This document shows, piece after piece, positions 33,620 to 47,182 of a DNA stretch of 64,000 nucleotides. The notes under the pieces were generated by a model. It was not told the DNA's origin and did no database searches. It worked only from the letters and a program-made list of their open reading frames with translations. The stretch covers positions 65,686,929 to 65,750,928 of the forward strand of contig CM049312.1 in the NCBI GenBank assembly GCA_026874595.1, given 5' to 3'. The position numbers and the translations under genes were made by a program. Position 1 is the stretch's first letter. Each line of letters begins with the position of its first letter. The DNA comes from Sipunculus nudus (Eukaryota; Annelida; Sipuncula; Golfingiida; Sipunculidae).

Positions 33620-34900
33620 TGTGGCGGAGATATATGCACTTAGAGTGCAGTTTTAGTGAGTGTGCCGCAATCCTGACCAACAGCATAAATATAAACATAT
33701 AGCATAATCCGGTTGACACAAATGATAAAATATCCCTACATTCATAGCTAAAACGAACCTAGCTCACCTCAGCGGAGAAAATGAGGACATTTTCCTGTCA
33801 ACCGGTCGACAGTGACTAGTAAAATCATCGCTTCACCTCCTAACCTCCGCATGTAGTGACGCACACATCCAGCGTCACGTGACATGCAGTGTGTTCACGT
33901 GCTAAAATAATAGAGACTTCAAGAGCGATAACAGTGACGTTACAACAAGGTAGGTAGGTGGATTTTCCCATCCCCAAAATCATCAATTGCGACTTATATG
34001 TTTTCGGGTATGTATCTATATACATATTTATGTCTCTATCTGAAGGCGTTTAAGTTGCAAGGGTGGACTTATTATGAAGCCGTGTTTTCCTGGAACCTTG
34101 AGTGTTAGTAATAATTAAAATGCAAAATAATGGTCACATAATTGGAGAGAGAAAACGGATAAGTTGAATGTTTGTACAATTAGACCAATATTGGGAGGGG
34201 GCCGAAATAGTTGACAAAGGCAAAGGATATATATATTTATATATATGAAATTCCGGGAGGACCTAGAGAAATGGATGCGAGCCGGGGGAGGGTGGGTTGC
34301 TCTTGTTTGTCACGCCTATAGGCTATACAAATCTACAAAGTAAAACTAAGATATCATGGTCTAGGATTTTCCTCAAAAAGAATCAAACAATCTAATATTA
34401 AGTTCATCGGAATGACCAAACTTGCTGTCCAATTAAGAATCAATATTATTAACATTGAGCCAAATCGAGTTATACTGCCGGTCTTTGGGTAAGAGCCTAC
34501 TTAAGGAGACTCAGAGTCGCTATGGTTAGTATAAGCTTCGCCTGCGTTAAACTGTCTACTTAGCACGCCCTGGACCAATTTGCTCTTTTTTTTTATTGAA
34601 AGAGTCCATTGTATATATAGGGGTGTATGGGTAGACATAATATCTTATAATGGATCCTTTACCTATGATTCGACAATTTTTTTTTTTTTTTTTTGGGGGG
34701 GGGGGGGGGGAGGTGGTGTCTCGACGTATGCCTTAATTATCAGTAAAGCAATGTGTAAGCTGTTGCATCCATCGTCTCTACTGGGCCTTCTCAATAAAAG
34801 TTGACTTCTCTTCTCTAAATTGTTAACAAGGGCAACTTTTGTCATATGAGTTATGACATAGACATCTTTCGTTTTATTTTCATTTTATATTCATTTAGGC
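33620..34900. other. 5' flank of the EGF gene, no gene recognised
   Basis: AT-rich sequence with a T17-G16 run at about 34678-34710. CATTTAG|GCAGAATG just before 34904 could be an acceptor for a 5'-UTR intron, so the promoter may lie further upstream. No TATA box is confidently placed. Confidence 0.4.
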
Positions 34901-34903
34901 AGA

Positions 34904-36559
34904 ATGAAACTTCAGTGTTTGCTTATGGTTCTGTTTGTCCGTGCGTGCGTGGGTACTGAAGACGTCTGCTCCAGTCAGCTCTGTAAGAATGGAGGAACGT
35001 GCCGTGTGCACAAATGGTCGATCAAGCCATTCGTTTGTGACTGTCACGATCAGTACTTCGGAGAGTTTTGTGAAAAAGGTAATTAATTATTATGAATATG
35101 TGTTTCCATCCATGAAATCTAAGATAAAATTATTATGTTCTTTACACTCCTTTGATCCAATCTAGTTGCATATAAAGAAGATTTTCGTTTCCAACAAAAC
35201 GATATTGCCCACAATAATATTAAAAAAAAAAACTCTAGATATTAATTTCGATATATATCATGCAGGATATTGTCCATTTTGTTTGAATTAAAATCAAAGG
35301 CAATTAAAGGCAATCAAGTCATGTTTTATTTCAGTGAGTCCGTGTGTTGAGGGCAATCCTTGTCAGAACGGGGGCAGCTGCATACCTTACTCCTATACAG
35401 ACGACGGCTTCTACTGTCAGTGTCCGGAAACCCACACCGGACGGCGCTGTGAAAAACGTGAGTGTACCAATTTCTCGACAGAGGTCGCTTTCTTTACGTA
35501 TGTTGTGAGCAGTCTTTTCCATAGAACCACAGTGGTGCTCAGTTGTGGAAGCGGCCATATTGAAAGATCCTTCTATGCAGAGGATTTTAAATACATGCAA
35601 GTACTGGATGTGCCTTATCTTCTGAGTTTTTTTTATCTAAAGTGAATTGAGAAAATAGGAATCACTGTTATTACTATATATTTAAAAGTAAGACGATACA
35701 TTATATTAAGCACATATAGTTGAAGCATGGACGGTTCTTTCTCATTGTCTAATGAGTTTATGCATTTCAATTAAGGTATATTGTCATTAATAATGAATCT
35801 TCTCCCTAAGGGGTCACTTAGACTTGTTATATTGTTGTTTTGCGACCGAGGGGATATGACATTTTACTTCTTTTTAGTAAAATTGTGATTGTTTGAAAAA
35901 AAAAAAGATTCTATACTCCTGGCCAAATTTTGTTTTATTTCTCTCAGAAGGAATATCATAATAAAAATAGTCAAAAACATGGCCGAAACTTCAGATTGTT
36001 ATGATGTTATATGGTAAATTTAAATGTGGCCGCCACCTTAGACCGATGTATCCAACCCTGGGTTAATGCTATGATGCGAGTTCCTTTACATGAAAAGTCA
36101 TGGGTGAATGTCGGTTAATCGACCAATTTCGTAGTGATCTTTTACATTGATTACGCTGTGGTTTCTGACATGTCTTCTACAGGACACCCTTGTCTCAGTC
36201 AGGACAATCCGTGTGAAAATGGTGGGACTTGTGTCCGTGACGAAAACGAGGAAGGATACAAATGTCGGTGTGTGATGGGGTTCGTCGGGTCAATCTGTGA
36301 GAAAGGTGAGAGGCACTGTACTAGTACCGGCACAACTGTATACAACGTCAGAATACAAACATCAATTTTGCATGATATTTGAAAATACATATTGGCACAA
36401 GCACATCATCAACAATAGCATGCATATTATTTGGATTTCTTCCAAAATATGTAATAATTATGTGACATCAACATGACTGCTATGCACAAAATAGAAATAT
36501 TAATAATTACTATTCTCAATTTTATAATAATAATAATAATGATATTATCGTTTTTATTA

Positions 36560-36633
<74 letters not shown>

Positions 36634-39600
36634 CGCGAGTCGGCGTAAAGCTATAATATTATTACCACTGGCTATTTTGTTTCTATGCAACTTTACGTAA
36701 ACATTTCTGTACATATTTTGTTGTATTTTTGGCGGGGAGTGGATTAGGATAACACCCAGGAACCCAAAGGATTCTATCACATTATTACATTAGGTTATTT
36801 CATTATAGAATAGCTATGCAATGGTATTAGGGCCGGCTTTGAACTGCAGGTAACGTGAGAAGGTGATATTGTCTTGTTATAATAATTATTTTTCAGAATC
36901 CCTCTGTAGAAATAACCCGTGCAAGAACGGGGGTACATGCCGCGACACCTGGTGGAGAGATGAACAGTATACATGCAATTGTCAGGCTGGAACCCGAGGA
37001 ATGAACTGCGAATACGGTATGTCACGTATTGCAATAAACCAAACATTCTTCACATGGAAACATTGTGTATGAATGTGTCAGTGTTTTCTCTGATAGCTGG
37101 GCTTTTATAATTGTGCAGGTATACAACGCTATCAATAGCAATTTTAAAATGTGAATGCACATATAATGTTCACATGTATGCCCTACATAGATCTCCTTTA
37201 CAATTATATGGAAAAAGTCATTTTTTCCATTTACATTTTATATAATACTAATATCCTGAGTTAAAATGATAATTATATTCATGACAATCCAATCATAATT
37301 ATAATATACCAACAGTTCATAATATCAATAATTTATCGTTAAAAAAAATCAAAAACAAGGGTGGGCTTATACGGAGCTATGTTACAATGTTCACTATAAT
37401 ACCTTTGAATTTAAAAAAAAAAATTCCGTTAAACATTCAAGAGATATATGATATTGATTTTCATCACATTAATCTGCATTGAGGACCCATGCGTGGCGCC
37501 CCCTTGTGAGAACGGCGGCACCTGCGTGTCATACACCAAGCCTGGTGTAGAAGGGTACCTGTACCGCTGTGACTGTACAGAACAGTACACGGGAAAGCAC
37601 TGTCAGCAAGGTTTGGTATTTTGCTATACTATTCTCAATTTAGCTGGTCTAGACTGGCCCAGTCGATGTAATGGTTAAAACATAATTCCTCCCACTAACA
37701 GAGTCATCAAACTTTGTTGTGTCGCAAAGCTTAGAACAGGTACTCCCACCTCGTGTCCAATTATATAACTAAAGTACGGCTCTCTGGCCGACTAATCATC
37801 GACTGGTAAACTCCGGTCATTATGGGACGGTCAGCGCCACACATCACCGCCTCGCTGAACCAAGGTCTTTTCCAGTGACGTCAGCGGTGGTCTTTCCCTG
37901 ATTCTTTTTAAAAACCAATATGGTTCATTTAGTCATCGCCTATTCCGGGCTTCCAGTTTGGTGAGTTTTCTACTAATATTCCCATCTAATCAGTCTTAAT
38001 ATTTTTAGGCCGTCGCTTATGTTGAGATCGGCGAGATTTTAAATCACTATTACCCTCAGCCTCAGTGTTAACGTTTATCGGACCAACACTCTTCAAAGTG
38101 GGCCTGTTCGAACATAACGTAGGCCTAACAAACTCTGCCTCAGCCAATCAGCGCGAGATACTCAGGTGCACACGCAAAGAGCACAGTCAAAATGTACTGG
38201 CTGGCTGACACGGTCACGATTCGCGAGTGGCATTTTGGCAGTTAATACACGGGTACACACAAATGCTGCCAGCTGTTCCTGTCACCTCGGCAGAGGAAAT
38301 TTTACTGGAACTGTCGTTACAAAATTGTTGCGATAGTGTCTACAATACGCACTTACATTTGGCCCATGGGCCGTAATATTCTTTCAGCAGAGATATATCA
38401 TAGGACACGAATGTCCTTGTGCGGACACCTCAATACATGATTTCAGTGCGAATGTAACCAAGCGGGTCGAGCTGTAGGACCGCTGTTGGCGTTCTAATAG
38501 CAACGATGTCATTCACATGAGGCGTGACGGCATGATATGCAAATACAGGGGAATCGTCAGGTCTTCAAAAAAGCCTTGTGACGCCTTAATATGCAAATAT
38601 CAGAGATTTACCCTACGGACCTTACAGGGCTTTGGTGATAAGATTTGGCACGGAGTAAAGTCTATTGGTACATGGAATCGTGTTTAATTTTTAGCATTTT
38701 ATAAGTAAACGCATACACTAAAGCCCAGGCAGGGCTAAGCTGGTCTCCTGTCTTCGAAGGCAGAACAATTAAATAATTTTTTGTCACAGGTAATGTTAGA
38801 CATTTAAACGGCACAGTGTATTTATATTATTAAGCCAACGTAGAAGGGGGGGGGGGGGGGGGGGCTTACAGGGTTTGATGAATGTATTTCTATATTCATA
38901 TTTGGGTCACAGTTTGTACCTGATATTTATTTTTGATCTTGACTTTAATACCAGAGTTGTACAATCTATACGGGTTCCCCCATTATCGCTCAATTGCAGG
39001 CGTTGTCCCCTGACGATTGTACCTAGAGTGTTAACACTGATGTAGAGAACTTATTATTATTATTTGTTGTTCTTTCGACGTACTTGAGCGTATGGTTACC
39101 GTTTAGCCCAGGGATCAGAACACTGGTTTTCTCTTATGTGGTGTCTAGGGTCCACAAGTTACGTCTGTAATGTGCGTTCTGTCAAACTCTGGTGTCACTT
39201 TCAAATATGTAGTGTAACGTAAAACCATAGCAGGTGCTTGCAATATATATTTGTATATCTCGGAAAAGAAAAATTAATCCTTTTTCGAATCTGCCTTTCT
39301 AACCTTTCTTTCAAAGCGGGAAGCCTTTATCGAACAACAACTGTTTTGCAAGATTAATCTGTAAAAAGTCTTCTTGATAAGTCTGAATCTAGAAACCTAC
39401 TATCAAAATATAAAAGAAATAAATTTATCAATTGTTTCAGAAAACAGGGTATTTATTTACAAAATGACTTGGGGAAATCGCATACATAAATAATTACATT
39501 TAAGGTAGACGGCTTATTTGTTGGTTTCATAACTAATTTGCAACTATAACGGTAACAATCAAACAAAAGGTTGACAGCGCATAGGTCATGTCACCGGTCG

Positions 39601-42510
39601 ACGAGACATAATAATAAGAGTAAAATGTTTTGTAAAATATACCGTTTAGGCCTTATTACAAAATTATCCAAATAATGGCGAGGAATTTAGGCTGGCTTTA
39701 TTAATATATTTTTCTATGGAATATAATTTTGCGGAAATATGATGACTGTGACATACTAAGCAAAATTTCATCCTTCAGAATAACGGTACATATCTTCTTT
39801 TCAATGCCTTCTAAGTCTGTATTTTTCATTGTATTATATGTTATATTGTTAAAACTTGGGTATGTTATAATTATCATGGTATTTATAGATCCATGCAACT
39901 TCTATTCTTCCATAACAGACAGTCCGTGTCAGAAGGTCACGTGCTATAACGGCGGAAGTTGTCAACTTTTGTCTTCCGGTGTCCCTTTTTGTCATTGTCG
40001 GAGGGGTTTCCACGGAGATACATGTCGGTATGGTGAGTGAACACCCCTTATGTCATTCATGAAAAATTGAAGAATTTTTATGCATGATTCAGTAGATTAT
40101 GAACAAAACGACCCACCTATACTGCAATTGATTCCAGTTGGTTAAATTGTAAGTTCATGTGCTACACCGGTATATTAATATTAAAAAAAAACTGCTATTT
40201 GGGTTTTCAATAAATGATAGTTAGGGAATGTTACGTTATGATTTTGTTCCCAGGAGCGTGCCCGTTGCCACTGAATGAATGCCGAAGTTTCTCTACAACA
40301 GTAAGGAATAACTTCCGGAACTGTACGTAAGTAATTCCTCAGATCAACCAATGTCTAGATTATTCTTATCCAGCGAATTCTGGGTCACAAAAAAATGAGT
40401 TTCGTTTTCACTGCTGATGTTTTTAATGATTACGAATAGTAAGAATGCGAAGAACATGCTTGGCGTATAGAAACTGTGTGAAATTTTTCTCTCTCCGCCT
40501 TTGCCTTAGAAACCAAAAGTAAAATTCCGCCATATTCTTGCGTAATCGATATGATTATACTCTGTTCCACCTACCTGTGTCTACCTGTTTTTCAGAGAAT
40601 TTTTTCAAATGTTTATATTTTATAAGTTATTTCAGCTACATATGGAAGTAATGGCTATATAATAATATGGCAATCAAGAATTTAAGAATAAATCTCAAGT
40701 TTATTTTTACTTTTTTCACTTGTTCCAGTGATCTCACAGATCACATGCGTCCCTCCATGAGTAGCCGTCTATTCTTACCTAGTCAATTTTTTTAGAGTGC
40801 ACTTCAGCATAAGTGGGAATGATACGTTGCAAATAGGGACTGATTTCATAAATTTTAGAATAAAGCTATTTCTGAAACACTGTGTAAACAGGTTGCTGTT
40901 TATTATCCTTGTTGAAAACCAGGCACATTAATCTTCTACTATAAGTCGCCATTTTCTTCCTCAAAATTTAACTAATAGAAATGTTCATAGCAAAAAAAAG
41001 CAAAAAAAAAAACAGAAGGTGGATAGGGGAGAATGAAACAGACTATAAGATTCGCAAAATACGGTTGGAACACCTCTAGCAATTAAGTTAACATTAGTCA
41101 GAATGAATGTCACTCAACCGATTTCGTTCATGAAATACTGTAGCTGATGTCCAATGCTGGATTCCTAACTTTGATGCATGTTGGGTACTTCAACAGTCTT
41201 CGGAGAGAGATCACAGGCTGATTTCCTTTTTCTGTTGGCTCTCTTAGAGAGCTTGATCAAAGGGCTCTCTAGCGCTTTCGGTCTCCCTATGTATAGACAA
41301 ATTGTAGCATCGAACATGTCCACAGCCTATGCGCTGATTTGAGAGAGAAGTATATTTCAGGTTCTCTCACATGTTCGTTATGAATCGGGATATTCATCTG
41401 TTAGGGATATACCATTGAAGCATTTTCTTGATATCCATACCCCGGAAACTGCCTCCTTGACCTCCAGTTATTTCTTGTATTTCTTCTGACAAGGCCTGTG
41501 GATTTTTATGTTCAGCAGTAGGCGGAGTTGAAAACGAGACATGGAAATTTGAAGGAAAGGGGCCCAAAGTTATTGGCTCACTTGCATTAATATTGTCTGG
41601 ATACCTTCGGTCCACAGGCATCAAGACATTGTTTCATTTTTTTTTTTCACTTTCCATTTATTTAAGATTTCGGACAAATTCTGACATTAATTCCATTTAG
41701 ATTACAGGAAAAATCTTGCCCAGCCTTTGTTGTATCATTACTAAATTATCAACAGTTCGTAAAAAGAGGGTTTGCTTTTAGTCAACATGAATCTTCTGAA
41801 CTGAAAATAAATATCCAATATGTTTGACCTCAGAGGATCTGCCCACATGAGGAGGATTATATATATACCGCCTCGGTCCGTCGTGAAACTTCCAGAACTC
41901 CAGAAGGCCCGTTCCGTCCCTGTTTAAAATAATCCTATTATAACACCGCTCCTGATTTAATCTGAATGGGTAATTTAAGGTACTGAGGTTATCGGTTCAA
42001 CATGATTCGATCCATTAGGAATATTCCAATTTGCCTATAGTCTCTTACTCCTTCCCTCAATTTTTTGTAATCCACCATTGTTGAAATCATTTATATTTGA
42101 GAAGGCCTTGATTAAATTTTATCAATTATAACATTATGTTATCTGATACAGTGAGTATTTGCGTGAATAAAATGTAATTTTAGCGGCAACATGGTTAATG
42201 GTGCAAAATTTAGACGGTGTATCACCGGTGCAATTTTCAGCTTCACATATTGTTCAATATTAAATACCTCATGGCATGCATGAATTGAAAAATTTCTGTG
42301 TTGGAGCCTCTGTATATCATCGGGATTACTTATTTCTTTCTGATATTCCGTAAACATTTATACTATTCCGAAACTCTCTCACGTGTATAAATTTTCATAT
42401 GACAATATATGATGGAAAAACAGTACCAGTATTCCTCAATGTACAGTTTGTATATTCTCCTGTACAAGACTCCCCCCCCCCCCCTATATCTATATCAACC
42501 CCATAAGTGC

Positions 42511-42562
<52 letters not shown>

Positions 42563-45500
42563 ATATATATATATATATATTAAGTATGTCTACTACCCCC
42601 CCCCCCCCCATAAAAAAATAATAATTAGCTTCGCCGCCAGTGTATGAGAATCCATAAACTACAGTATTAATAGTAAGTGTCTGTTGCCTCATGGCAGACC
42701 AACATGACCAACATGAAAAATGCCATATGATAGTGTTTTGGTTACCAGGACAACCCGTCTGATTGACATGCAGAAACACAGCACATGCGTATTAACCCGC
42801 TTTGAAAAGATTCTCGAGTTGCGGAGTTGTGACTGCCGACCGGAAGATGTCGCTAGAGACCTGTTTGAGGCCCGGCTGCTTGACTACGTATCATACGCTG
42901 AAAGGATGTGTATTTATGATATAGAATGGCGTAAGTACACAAGAAAAATGAATAAGTCAACTAGAAGTCACATAGATAACCTGACTCCGTCAGAATCCTG
43001 ATCAAGCTGTGGTATGGGCTACACAAGCGCAGGAAATATATGAAGCAAGCCTATGCAGCAAAATGTGGGCACATATTACATTTGCCAAAATGATAAACGA
43101 TCATTTAACCAGGACGCATAAAGGGAATATAGATTACCTCCAAAATATAAAGGATTATTCCTTGGGTGTTTTCCTAGCCTGTCACAAGATAACTTCACAA
43201 TCCGTTCTCACTATCTTATTTAAAGTTGCTAGCAGACTAACCATTCAAATATTCAACCAACCTAATAGCCAAACAACGACAATGATAACACAATGCCGGA
43301 ATATTGATAAAATTACGAATGTTCTATTGATATGTTCTACTTTCAAATATACATTAAATTGGAGGATTAAGGTTTGATGAATCAACTAGGTAGATAAGTA
43401 CATGTAATAAGAAGATGGGGGATCTCCATTTATATATTGCCTATAGTTCATTTTGCAAATATAACTATATTAAGAAGAACAATATACTCATCTATCCAGT
43501 GAAATAAGCTATTTTCTGCCACTTTTTTCTGTGATATTTATGTATCTAAATAAACCTGGTATTAAGTTTCTTCTTTTCCGTTAGCAAAACAAATGTTCTT
43601 AGATTTCACTTATTTTTCAAGGTGCTGAAGTCACATCTTGTGCAAAGGAATCAAAGAAATGTGCCGCTGTGTTTTACAGAACCGTCCTCGGGAACAGCGC
43701 ACTGTATTGTAACGAGTCCGATGTGTGAGCCTCTCTCTCTCTCTCTCTCTCTCTCTTTATTTACATAATTTGTCACTCTTCATTTGCTCATATATTTGCA
43801 TTATGTATCTTAATATTCAAACATCTAAAAGATGTTATATACAATACGTTAATACTCCAGTATGATAATAGGGGTAATGATTCAACAAAAGTACATAAAT
43901 TAAATACCATCAAGATTGGAACACTTTAAATGGTGGCCATTTAATCTATAAACTTTGCTGTTTCTTCTAGTCCCACTTAAAAATCTAATGCTTTATGTTG
44001 CCATATTGCTATATTTATTGATAGTTTTGTTATAATAAATGCTAAAATATTACATTATAGAAAAACCAATTATAAAAAAATCCTGTATACCCCCTTCTAT
44101 AGTGACCAGCTGGTGGACTGTTTGAGACAATTCGAGGAGGGACAGCTTGACGTCAGGGATTGTGACTTGGTATTCGCTCTGTCTACGCATTACCTGCCGC
44201 GGGTCAAGTCACAACACACCGTCATGTGTACAGGTCAGAATCAACAACAGACATTTATAATTTGGTATAATAATATAGTTATAAAATTAATATCTGCTTT
44301 TGGCTTTACACATGCGTCTTGTATAACATATATTCCAAATACGTTAGTTAATCCTAAGCGTTAATACAATAAACGAACTCATGTTTCGTACGTTATGGTG
44401 TAATGAAATATATTGTTTACCCTGTTACCTCATTTACGCCCCCTCTTTTGGTTTTCACAGCAATTAAATCTACATCGTCTGTGAAAAATCATTTCACATA
44501 TCAGTTTTCTCAAACGATTCCACGGCACCGTCTACTGTTTCTCTATTGTTCGGGCTTTGGTAGTTCTGTTCAATACCTCATATATACTTAGGTCGGACAT
44601 TTCTCATGCCAAACATTTATAATTGGTACCTGTGTATTTTAGAGGGTTTCTTTAACGGCTTATTTTACAGTCTTTATCACAAATTGTAAACAAAAGTAAA
44701 ATTCTTGAATATACTGCAGATGAAATTTAGAAAAATAAGGGTTATATAGTGAAAGGCGGTGTTGTTTTAGAGTCATTGTGTCTCCTAGGTCAAACTTATC
44801 GGCTCAAATTTTGTATCCTCCTCCACTCCGTGATGCATGATGTTGATGACGTCACATAGAAAATGTTGCATTGTGCAAGCTATAGTGGGGCATGTGTGGT
44901 CATTACATATCTCATACATTGGTTATCAAACTCTACTTTACTATAAGAATAATATCTGCTTATTATAGAATAATAAACGTTTGAAAATAATGCGTTGAAA
45001 AATATTAAAATAAGCCTTTTATATATATATAAAAAAACACCTCTCAAATGCACATTTACCTTATCATGTATCGAAAGGAATGCTGGCAACACACTTTTAC
45101 TGATATCTTGCGAATGCTTTACAGCCCCGCCCACAACACTTTTTTTCCATTTTCCTTCCATCTATATGTTTGTGTCTCTGTACTGCGGAACAAGGTACAT
45201 TTCACTTCTTACTGATGACACATCCATACGTCATCTTTAGAAGTCGTCATCATTTTTCCGTTTTTTTCCTGCAGAATGCAGCCTGGCAGCGGTTTACAAC
45301 GCCTGTAAACGGAAGACTAATACCGGTTTAGTGGCAGCCTGCGAGTAAGTCTCGCTAATTAATATTAATATTTATAGTTTGAAGATATGATCATCCACAT
45401 ATATGTCTGCGAGCGAAATTATCTGGCTAAAAGGGGCACATTTTTCCATATATTTTAAATGTTGTTAATGCGCATATTTGAGCTTTACCAATGATGGATA

Positions 45501-46589
45501 AAATAGTTTTTTGCATCGTCATTTTAATTTAAACTTTTAATCTGTTAATCTATTGCTTCAGTTGCATTATATTCAACAGTGCCAGTTAAATTTTCCCAGT
45601 GACTTGTTTCCATAGATACTATTTTCCGTAACCTTTTTCACGTTAAGATCTGTATAGAATGTCAATTTAACATATCTTTAGTGTATTTTATTAAAATAAA
45701 TTGCACAAAACTGAATGGAAAATGTATCATAAAAATTTATTGAGCATCATTTCTATGCAAAAAATTGTCGAAGTCAGTTATAAATGAATTTCGGCGAGCT
45801 CTATGATGTTACACTTACCGTTTCAGTTATTTTTTTAATCTTCCGATAGAGGGATTTCTGCCAATAAATGCATCTCATTCGTAAGCCGTGAAATCCAGAA
45901 AGATTTTATAAATATTTTTTTAAAGTCTGACCAACGTATTCGGAGTTTTCGCAGAAATTTAAAATTGACGAGCATAACTGCAACAGACTCGCACCGCCCT
46001 CTCGTAGCAAACTACTGAACGATAATGTATGGTTTTCAGTGTCTTATTTTAAGACTTACGGATTAATGTTCATGTCTGTAGTATTTAGATACACATTCAC
46101 TGGTTTAAGGAATGTCCAGTTTAATAACGTTACTGATATCTTTATCAGAACACTGAGGTCTGAGGAAGAGATGACAGAGTGCTTAGAGAGCGTTGTCATG
46201 AGCAACCACCGGTGTAGGCACTATTACACTGACATCATGGACGCCCATAAATATCTGATACAGGTACACCGTCAGAGGTACGGACGTCCCTGCATGGAGC
46301 TAGAACGATGTAAGTACATAATATACATTAGTATACTCTAATGCTTACACTGACATCATTGACGCCCATAAATACTTGATACAAATGCAGCGTAAGAGGT
46401 ACGGACGATCCTGCATGGAGCTTTAACGATGTAAGTACATTATAAACAATAGTATACTTTAATACCAACACTGACATTATGAACGCCCACAAATACCTGA
46501 TACTAGTGCACCGTCAGAGATACGGACGACCCTGTATGGACCTGGAACGATGTTAGTACATAATAAACATTAGAATACTCTAATGTTGC

Positions 46590-46634
<45 letters not shown>

Positions 46635-46870
46635 GCCCTCTGACATCACGACCAGATTAGAGGCTTGTCAGAGTGTCTTTACATCTAGGTCTGAGGAACG
46701 CGTTAAAAGGCCACATGAGGATGCAAATTTTTTCGTCATTTCTGACAACCCACAGATACACTGTCAATTGACATAGACCAGACTAATCGTTTGCATTTTC
46801 AGTGTACTATCTAACAACGACAAACATGAACGAGAAAGGTTCCGTTCTAACTCAGCATATTGGTAAATAG
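34904..46870 (+). CDS. Secreted protein: six EGF modules plus three six-Cys modules, 13 exons
   Basis: Exons inferred: 34904-35078, 35335-35457, 36183-36305, 36897-37016, 37482-37610, 39919-40032, 40254-40326, 42749-42930, 43622-43724, 44103-44233, 45275-45344, 46089-46309 and 46803-46870, giving 543 residues. Exon 1 holds a signal peptide (MKLQCLLMVLFVRACVG) and EGF1. Exons 2-6 each encode one EGF-like module (C-x4/5-C-x5-C, then C-x-C-x8-C, with the NGGxC hallmark), all phase 1-1. Exons 7-12 encode three six-Cys modules, each from a pair of exons (phases 1-2 then 2-1) with the intron after the third Cys; R1 has an extra Cys (CDC). The C-terminal modules look helical, and NES and NVT are glycosylation sequons. 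Expected to be extracellular; function unknown. Weak points: exon 5 has no AG acceptor in the right phase (skipping it keeps frame), the last exon is tentative, and further exons could lie in the 2.3-kb introns. Confidence 0.75.
36566..36632. repeat. (TTA)n microsatellite in an EGF-gene intron
   Basis: About 22 pure TTA repeats, with a degenerate ATA/AAT stretch just upstream (36523-36545). The Tyr-repeat frame over it is an artefact. Confidence 0.95.
37620..39918. other. Large intron of the EGF gene, no exon found
   Basis: Includes a more GC-balanced segment (about 37700-38700) with two similar phrases, GACGGCATGATATGCAAATA and GACGCCTTAATATGCAAATA (about 38527 and 38581). These octamer-like ATGCAAAT sites are about 54 bp apart. 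G19 lies at about 38846-38864. It could hold an internal promoter or a repeat; nothing coding is recognised. Confidence 0.4.
41394..41624 (-). CDS. Unidentified 76-codon antisense frame in an intron
   Basis: Lies within the 2.4-kb intron between exons 7 and 8 of the EGF gene, on the opposite strand. Its composition is protein-like (Pro, Ser, Glu, Gly and Asp, few low-complexity runs), and it ends FRGMDIKKMLQWYIPNR. No family is recognised. It may be a remnant of a mobile-element protein or a chance frame. No promoter or splice evidence. Confidence 0.2.
   Translation of the reverse strand: MMPVDRRYPDNINASEPITLGPFPSNFHVSFSTPPTAEHKNPQALSEEIQEITGGQGGSFRGMDIKKMLQWYIPNR
42471..42609. repeat. (TA)n microsatellites bracketed by C runs
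   Basis: C13 (about 42472-42484), interrupted TA tracts (42514-42582) and C14 (about 42596-42609). The order C-run, TA, C-run resembles the interior of the small TIR elements elsewhere in the window. Sits just upstream of exon 8 of the EGF gene. Confidence 0.85.
43733..43756. repeat. (CT)n tract beside an exon
   Basis: Twelve CT units begin 8 bp after the donor of the EGF-gene exon 43622-43724, a polypyrimidine tract inside the intron. Confidence 0.9.
46226..46586 (+). repeat. 121-bp triplication of an exon 3' end and donor
   Basis: Three head-to-tail copies start at 46226, 46347 and 46468. Copy 1 is the true end of exon 46089-46309 plus about 30 bp of intron. Copy 2 has an in-frame TAA (CTTTAACGATG) but keeps the GTAAGT donor. 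Copy 3 stays open over its whole length; its donor is GTTAGT. Copy 1 to copy 3 changes over the coding part are about eight synonymous and four non-synonymous. Neither extra copy has a visible acceptor, so they are probably intronic. Confidence 0.9.
46593..46632. repeat. (TA)n microsatellite
   Basis: About 40 bp, immediately after the triplicated exon end. Confidence 0.95.
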
Positions 46871-47182
46871 CTCAGTATGTTTGTTGAATTTCTGACCGCA
46901 CTACCACTACTACTGCTACTGCTATCACTTAACCATGGTTATGCTCTTTCAGTCCAACAGTTGTGGTCAGAGGAATGGGGTTGTGGAACCACGTGATGAT
47001 ATAACACTCGTAAAGCGACACCTGCAGCTAGATTGAGGCAATAACGGACGCAATGTGCTCGTCTAATTGTGAACCAACATCTGTCAAATCTTGCTTTTCT
47101 GAAAACGTTGTACTCGTTGTGCGCGGGAAATACGATCATTGAAAAACATCTTGATACTACGCGCAATCGAACCTCTGTAATA

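Noticed and set aside
43009-43377. 122-codon frame after exon 8 of the EGF gene
   Set aside because: Lies in an intron, has intron-like AT-rich composition and no domain or splice support.
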